Of a DNA stretch of 8,672 nucleotides, positions 6,018 to 8,672 are shown piece after piece (within the stretch, counting starts at the first letter, position 1; each line of letters starts with the position of its first letter). The notes under the pieces were generated by a model that had not been told where the DNA came from, did no database searches, and saw only the letters and a list, made by a program, of their open reading frames with translations. A program made the translations under genes and the position numbers. The DNA is from an uncultured Maritalea sp. GTDB lineage: Bacteria; Pseudomonadota; Alphaproteobacteria; Rhizobiales; Devosiaceae. Where the stretch lies: the NCBI GenBank assembly GCA_913055925.1, contig CAJXLH010000105.1, positions 1-8,672 of the forward strand. Reading direction: 5' to 3'.

Positions 6018-6971
6018 TCAACGGTTCACGTCGCGCAGCGAAATGGCTACCGCTATCAAAATGATAACCCCGCGCACGATCATTTGGTCTGAAACAGAAA
6101 GCCCCATCAAAATGAGGCCGTTATTGAGCATGCCCATCATCAATGAGCCAACAAGCGCGCCGATAATTGTACCTTTGCCGCCATTCAGTGCGGTGCCGCC
6201 AATAATTACGGCTGCGATCACCGTCATCAGGTCGCTTTCGCCTAGCGTATAGCGGGCCGCCTGCAATCGACCGGCATAAAGCAATCCCGCAAGACCGGCA
6301 AGGCCACCACAGATCATCATCACCATCAAGCGAACGCGTGGCACTTTGATGCCGGACACTTGTGCTGCACGTGGGTTGTCGCCTGTGGCCAACACATGCG
6401 CGCCGAGTTTTGTTTCGCGGAATACGAAATGGCCAACAGCGACAGCACCAAGTGTCCAAAGGAGAAGGGAAGGCACACCGAACAGCGAGCCTGAGCCAAA
6501 GAACCCAACAAAGCTCTCATTAATCACAGGAACCGAGCGCAAATTTGTCATCGAACGGGCTATGCCCGCGAATAGTCCCATGGTCGCCAGCGTGACCAAA
6601 AACGAGGGAAGTCGCAGATAGGCAACAAGAACGCCGTTGAAAAAGCCAATAGCGATACCAACGCCAAGGCCAGCAAGCACACCGTAAAAGAGCGGATACT
6701 CCCCCAAAATCACAGCGCTAGAAAGCGCGGCAACGGCCACAATCGAGCCGAAGGAAAGGTCGATTTCGCCAGCGGCCAGCACAAACACCAGGCCAATCGC
6801 CATGATGGTTGTTGGGGCTGTCTGCAGAATAATGTTGGTCAGATTTCGTTGGGTTAAGAACCCATCATCGCCGAGCGTGATAGCGAAGAATAAAAAGATC
6901 AACAAGAAGCCAATATAGACCACATATTGGCTGAGGTTGATCCGGCGCGAGAGCTCTAAAAGCTGTTGCAT
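6018..6971 (-). CDS. RbsC-type (CUT2) ABC transporter permease
   Basis: The inner-membrane channel of a ribose/fructose/xylose-type importer, 317 aa with about eight to ten membrane helices, normal for the family. Conserved landmarks are GEIDLSFGS (68-76, the counterpart of GGIDLSVGS in RbsC), ATGDNPRAAQVSGI (195-208, the cytoplasmic loop touching the ATPase) and IIGGTALNGGKGTIIGA (256-272), followed by GMLNNGLILMG. One permease gene is present, so it likely forms a homodimer. I chose ATG 6971, preceded by AGAGGA 9 bases upstream. A longer reading from TTG 7019 would add 16 residues, but that codon has no ribosome binding site and lies in a perfect hairpin; the extension RKVAQRIRGHS is simply the reading of that RNA structure. 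The stop overlaps the ribosome binding site of the PLP enzyme gene. Confidence 0.95.
   Translation of the reverse strand: MQQLLELSRRINLSQYVVYIGFLLIFLFFAITLGDDGFLTQRNLTNIILQTAPTTIMAIGLVFVLAAGEIDLSFGSIVAVAALSSAVILGEYPLFYGVLAGLGVGIAIGFFNGVLVAYLRLPSFLVTLATMGLFAGIARSMTNLRSVPVINESFVGFFGSGSLFGVPSLLLWTLGAVAVGHFVFRETKLGAHVLATGDNPRAAQVSGIKVPRVRLMVMMICGGLAGLAGLLYAGRLQAARYTLGESDLMTVIAAVIIGGTALNGGKGTIIGALVGSLMMGMLNNGLILMGLSVSDQMIVRGVIILIAVAISLRDVNR
6540..6561 (+). repeat. 22-base direct repeat, copy B (inside permease gene)
   Basis: Matches 31-52 at 21 of 22 positions. On the coding strand it encodes part of ARSMTNLR of the permease, a region without special constraint that I know of. It may be chance or a short dispersed sequence. 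Confidence 0.6.
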
Positions 6972-6992
6972 GAAAGAATGTCCTCTAATTCG

Positions 6993-7012
6993 TTGCGCGA
7001 CCTTTCGCGCAA
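6993..7012. repeat. Perfect hairpin 2 between binding-protein and permease genes
   Basis: TTGCGCGA and TCGCGCAA form a perfect 8-base stem around a 4-base loop (AAGG on the transcribed RNA). It lies 21 bases before the permease start codon. No T run follows, so it is unlikely to be a full terminator; RNA stability or partial attenuation is more likely. Confidence 0.7.
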
Positions 7013-7014
7013 TC

Positions 7015-7044
7015 AGCAAGGGGCATGAGGGAACGCCCCTTGCT
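7015..7044. repeat. Perfect hairpin 1 after the binding-protein gene
   Basis: AGCAAGGGGC and GCCCCTTGCT form a perfect 10-base stem around a 10-base loop. It begins 14 bases after the binding-protein stop codon in the direction of transcription and is separated from hairpin 2 by only 2 bases. Such hairpins after periplasmic binding-protein genes commonly protect the upstream message and keep the binding protein in excess over the membrane parts; here this is inferred from position. No T run follows on either strand. Confidence 0.75.
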
Positions 7045-7058
7045 CAGTGTGGGAGGGA

Positions 7059-8108
7059 TTATTGGGTTAGGCTTTTAGGAGCATCGCGGTGGAGCGAAGT
7101 CTGCCATCCCTCTTGCACATTGTCTGCATTTACAGTGATCGCAGGTGCCACAACAAAGGCTGGGCTGTCTTGGCCAAGAAGGCCGCGTGCCGCTGATGCC
7201 GCCATTGCACGACCAAGCTCGTAAGCTTCGTCAGCAACGATAGCGCTCACATTGCCACCGCGAACCATATCGAGAGCAATCGGCTCGGAAAGGTCGAGTG
7301 TTACGATCTTTGTGGATTTGTTGCCATTTGAACGTAGTGCTGAAAGCACACCTTCTGCAGGACCAGCCCACGTGACGTAAACACCAGCCAAGTCTGGGTG
7401 CTTCAACAACATTGCGTTTGCGATCTCTTCTGCGCGCGCTGGATCAGAAATGCCAGCGGTCGCAACGATTTCCATCTCTGGATAATCATTTTCGATCGTT
7501 GTTTTAAACGCATTGTCGCGTTGGTTGGTCACGTAATAAGTGGCGTCGTGGAAAATCCAGCCCACTTTGCCTTTGCCGCCAAGGTCTGCCGCCAGCGCAT
7601 CCGCTGCTTGCTTGCCCATCTGGAACAAATCGTCCGTGACGATCGAAGCGTAGTGTGTGCCGTGCTCATATCCAGCAGGAACGTTGGATAAGAATACAAG
7701 CTGTACGCCTGTCTCAGTTGCTTCTTTAAATGCCGCGGCTGATGCAACAGGGTCCAAAGGCAACGCCAAGACAATGCTTGGCTCTTTGGCCAAAACGGTT
7801 TCGATGTCGCTACGTTGCTTTGCTGTATCGAACGCGGCGTTTGTTGTTGCCACAACTTCAATGCCGAAGCGCGCGAACTCGTCAGTCGCACCGGCAGAAA
7901 CCGCGCTCACAAAGTCAGATTGATCGTGCCAGACCAAAGCAGCGGTGTGATTGCCCGCTTTTAGCGTTGCGATGTCGCTGTCTGCGACAACAACTTCAGC
8001 CGAAGGCGTTGCGGTTTCGCCGCTTGGTCCGATGGTTTGTGCCCAACTGGTTCCAGTAAGGGCAAGCGAAACGGCTGCTGCAAAAGCCGTTTTTGTGATG
8101 AGATGCAT
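7059..8108 (-). CDS. Periplasmic sugar-type substrate-binding protein
   Basis: The periplasmic receptor of the transporter, 349 aa, of the RbsB-like periplasmic-binding-protein type I family. A Sec signal peptide is clear: a short positive start (MHLITK), a hydrophobic core AAAVSLALTG and a cleavage site SWA|Q after residue 23. The mature lobe begins near residue 53 (HTAALVWHDQSDFVSAVSAG), continues with FARFGIEVVATTNAAFDTAKQRSDIE and the strand IVLALPLDP (112-120). Then come VQLVFLSNVPAGY (135-147), IVTDDLFQMGKQAADAL, and the second lobe with GKVGWIFHDATYYVTNQRDNAF (180-201). The aromatic NQR segment near 195-197 is in the usual ligand region. A 30-residue linker rich in Thr, Pro and Ala follows the signal peptide. 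The ATG has GGAGG 7 bases upstream, a strong site. It follows the M20 gene by 26 bases. The ligand is not known; sugar is the family default but the operon suggests an amino compound. Confidence 0.95.
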   Translation of the reverse strand: MHLITKTAFAAAVSLALTGTSWAQTIGPSGETATPSAEVVVADSDIATLKAGNHTAALVWHDQSDFVSAVSAGATDEFARFGIEVVATTNAAFDTAKQRSDIETVLAKEPSIVLALPLDPVASAAAFKEATETGVQLVFLSNVPAGYEHGTHYASIVTDDLFQMGKQAADALAADLGGKGKVGWIFHDATYYVTNQRDNAFKTTIENDYPEMEIVATAGISDPARAEEIANAMLLKHPDLAGVYVTWAGPAEGVLSALRSNGNKSTKIVTLDLSEPIALDMVRGGNVSAIVADEAYELGRAMAASAARGLLGQDSPAFVVAPAITVNADNVQEGWQTSLHRDAPKSLTQ

Positions 8109-8134
8109 TGTGTTTCCTCCACTTGCGTTTAGGT

Positions 8135-8672
8135 TTATTCAGCCGTGCCGCAATAGCGCACGATGAATTCTGCGAATGCCGCTATGCCGGCATAATATTC
8201 TTCCAGAGAAACGCGTTCCTCCAATGTGTGACAGTTGGCGATGTTGCCCGGCGCGCAATAAACAGTGGGGCAATCAAGCCGCTCGATCAGAAACGGTGCT
8301 TCGGACCAATAGGGAGCGCCTTTGATCTCGCCGCGCGTCGTAAAGTTCGCCTTCACCGCGTCCGCGAGCTGCGCAATCGCTGGATTGTTGCGATCAATAT
8401 CTGTCGGTGAGCCGCCAAATTGATGATCACGTCCTGCCGGATAACTGATCTCGAATGTGCACCCCGTGCCGTCGACACCGCGCTGTACCGCCGCTTCAAG
8501 CGCCACGACAGCATCGTCCAAGCTCTGACCGGGCAAGACTTTGCCGATAAGCGAAAGCGAACACTCGCCAGGCACGGCGATATAGCCGCCGCCTTTTAGC
8601 TCAGTGACCAGCAAGAAGGCGCGACCCACCAAATCATGTTCGCCTGCAGCGCCCATCTGATCTGAAAGCGCC
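8135..8672 (-). CDS. M20-family metallopeptidase/deacylase, C-terminal part (cut by window edge)
   Basis: The frame stays open to the right edge, so this is the last 178 codons of a longer gene (family size about 375-430 aa); the ATG at 8656 is internal. M20 enzymes (ArgE/DapE/CPG2/ACY1 group) are zinc or cobalt dependent and hydrolyse N-acyl amino acids, succinyl-diaminopimelate or peptides. The visible part covers the dimerisation domain (GGGYIAVPGECSLSLIGKVLPGQSLDDAVVALEAAVQ) and the return to the catalytic domain. There, PTVYCAPGNIANCHTLEERVSLEEYYAGIAAFAEFI contains the C-terminal metal-ligand His (in CHTLEE) and the glycine-rich turn before it. A Cys replaces the more usual Ala before the His. 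The N-terminal metal ligands are outside the window. It is the first gene of the operon visible here, 26 bases before the binding-protein gene. Substrate is unknown. Confidence 0.87.
   Translation of the reverse strand, partial: ALSDQMGAAGEHDLVGRAFLLVTELKGGGYIAVPGECSLSLIGKVLPGQSLDDAVVALEAAVQRGVDGTGCTFEISYPAGRDHQFGGSPTDIDRNNPAIAQLADAVKANFTTRGEIKGAPYWSEAPFLIERLDCPTVYCAPGNIANCHTLEERVSLEEYYAGIAAFAEFIVRYCGTAE

Noticed and set aside
7015..7044. Rho-independent terminator after the binding-protein gene
   Set aside because: The stem is perfect but no T run follows on either strand, and the same operon evidently continues.
1262..8672. Insertion sequences, phage genes, CRISPR arrays, tRNA or rRNA genes
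   Set aside because: No transposase or integrase motifs, no regularly spaced repeats, and no tRNA- or rRNA-like stretches were seen; nearly all space is taken by recognised genes.

Overview
The window looks like a piece of an alphaproteobacterial chromosome. The evidence is an AtpB that begins ANDPI-QF as in Rhizobiales/Hyphomicrobiales, the alphaproteobacterial order atpI-atpB (F0 genes apart from the F1 operon), and a CTTGAC-N17-CTATGT promoter close to the rhizobial housekeeping consensus. Base composition is moderate. Family and genus cannot be fixed from this stretch; a marine Hyphomicrobiales is a reasonable guess.

Left part (1-1556): the start of the F0 ATP synthase operon on the minus strand, promoter -> atpI -> atpB, with the ribosome binding site of the next gene (expected atpE) just inside the left edge. 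A 295-base divergent spacer separates it from the next block.

Middle part (1557-2963): a small unit of a GNAT acetyltransferase (+), a DUF1330 protein (-) and a TetR/AcrR-type regulator (+). The 94-base space between the divergent DUF1330 and TetR genes carries two related inverted repeats built on TGTACA. One lies over a good promoter for the DUF1330 gene, the other just before the TetR start codon. A third copy lies 28 bases before the acetyltransferase start, so the three genes may form one local regulon. A Gfo/Idh/MocA oxidoreductase (3033-4019, +) follows, ending at a hairpin shared with the convergent operon.

Right part (4053-8672): a minus-strand operon read from the right edge in the order M20 metallopeptidase/deacylase (cut by the window edge) -> periplasmic sugar-type binding protein -> RbsC-type permease -> YhfX-like PLP enzyme (alanine racemase fold) -> single-domain ABC ATPase. 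The last three genes are tightly packed (gaps of 9 and 0 bases); between binding protein and permease lie two perfect hairpins. The layout suggests import of a small molecule by a ribose-type (CUT2-like) ABC transporter and its processing by a deacylase and a PLP enzyme. The substrate is unknown, and this is the most interesting system in the window.
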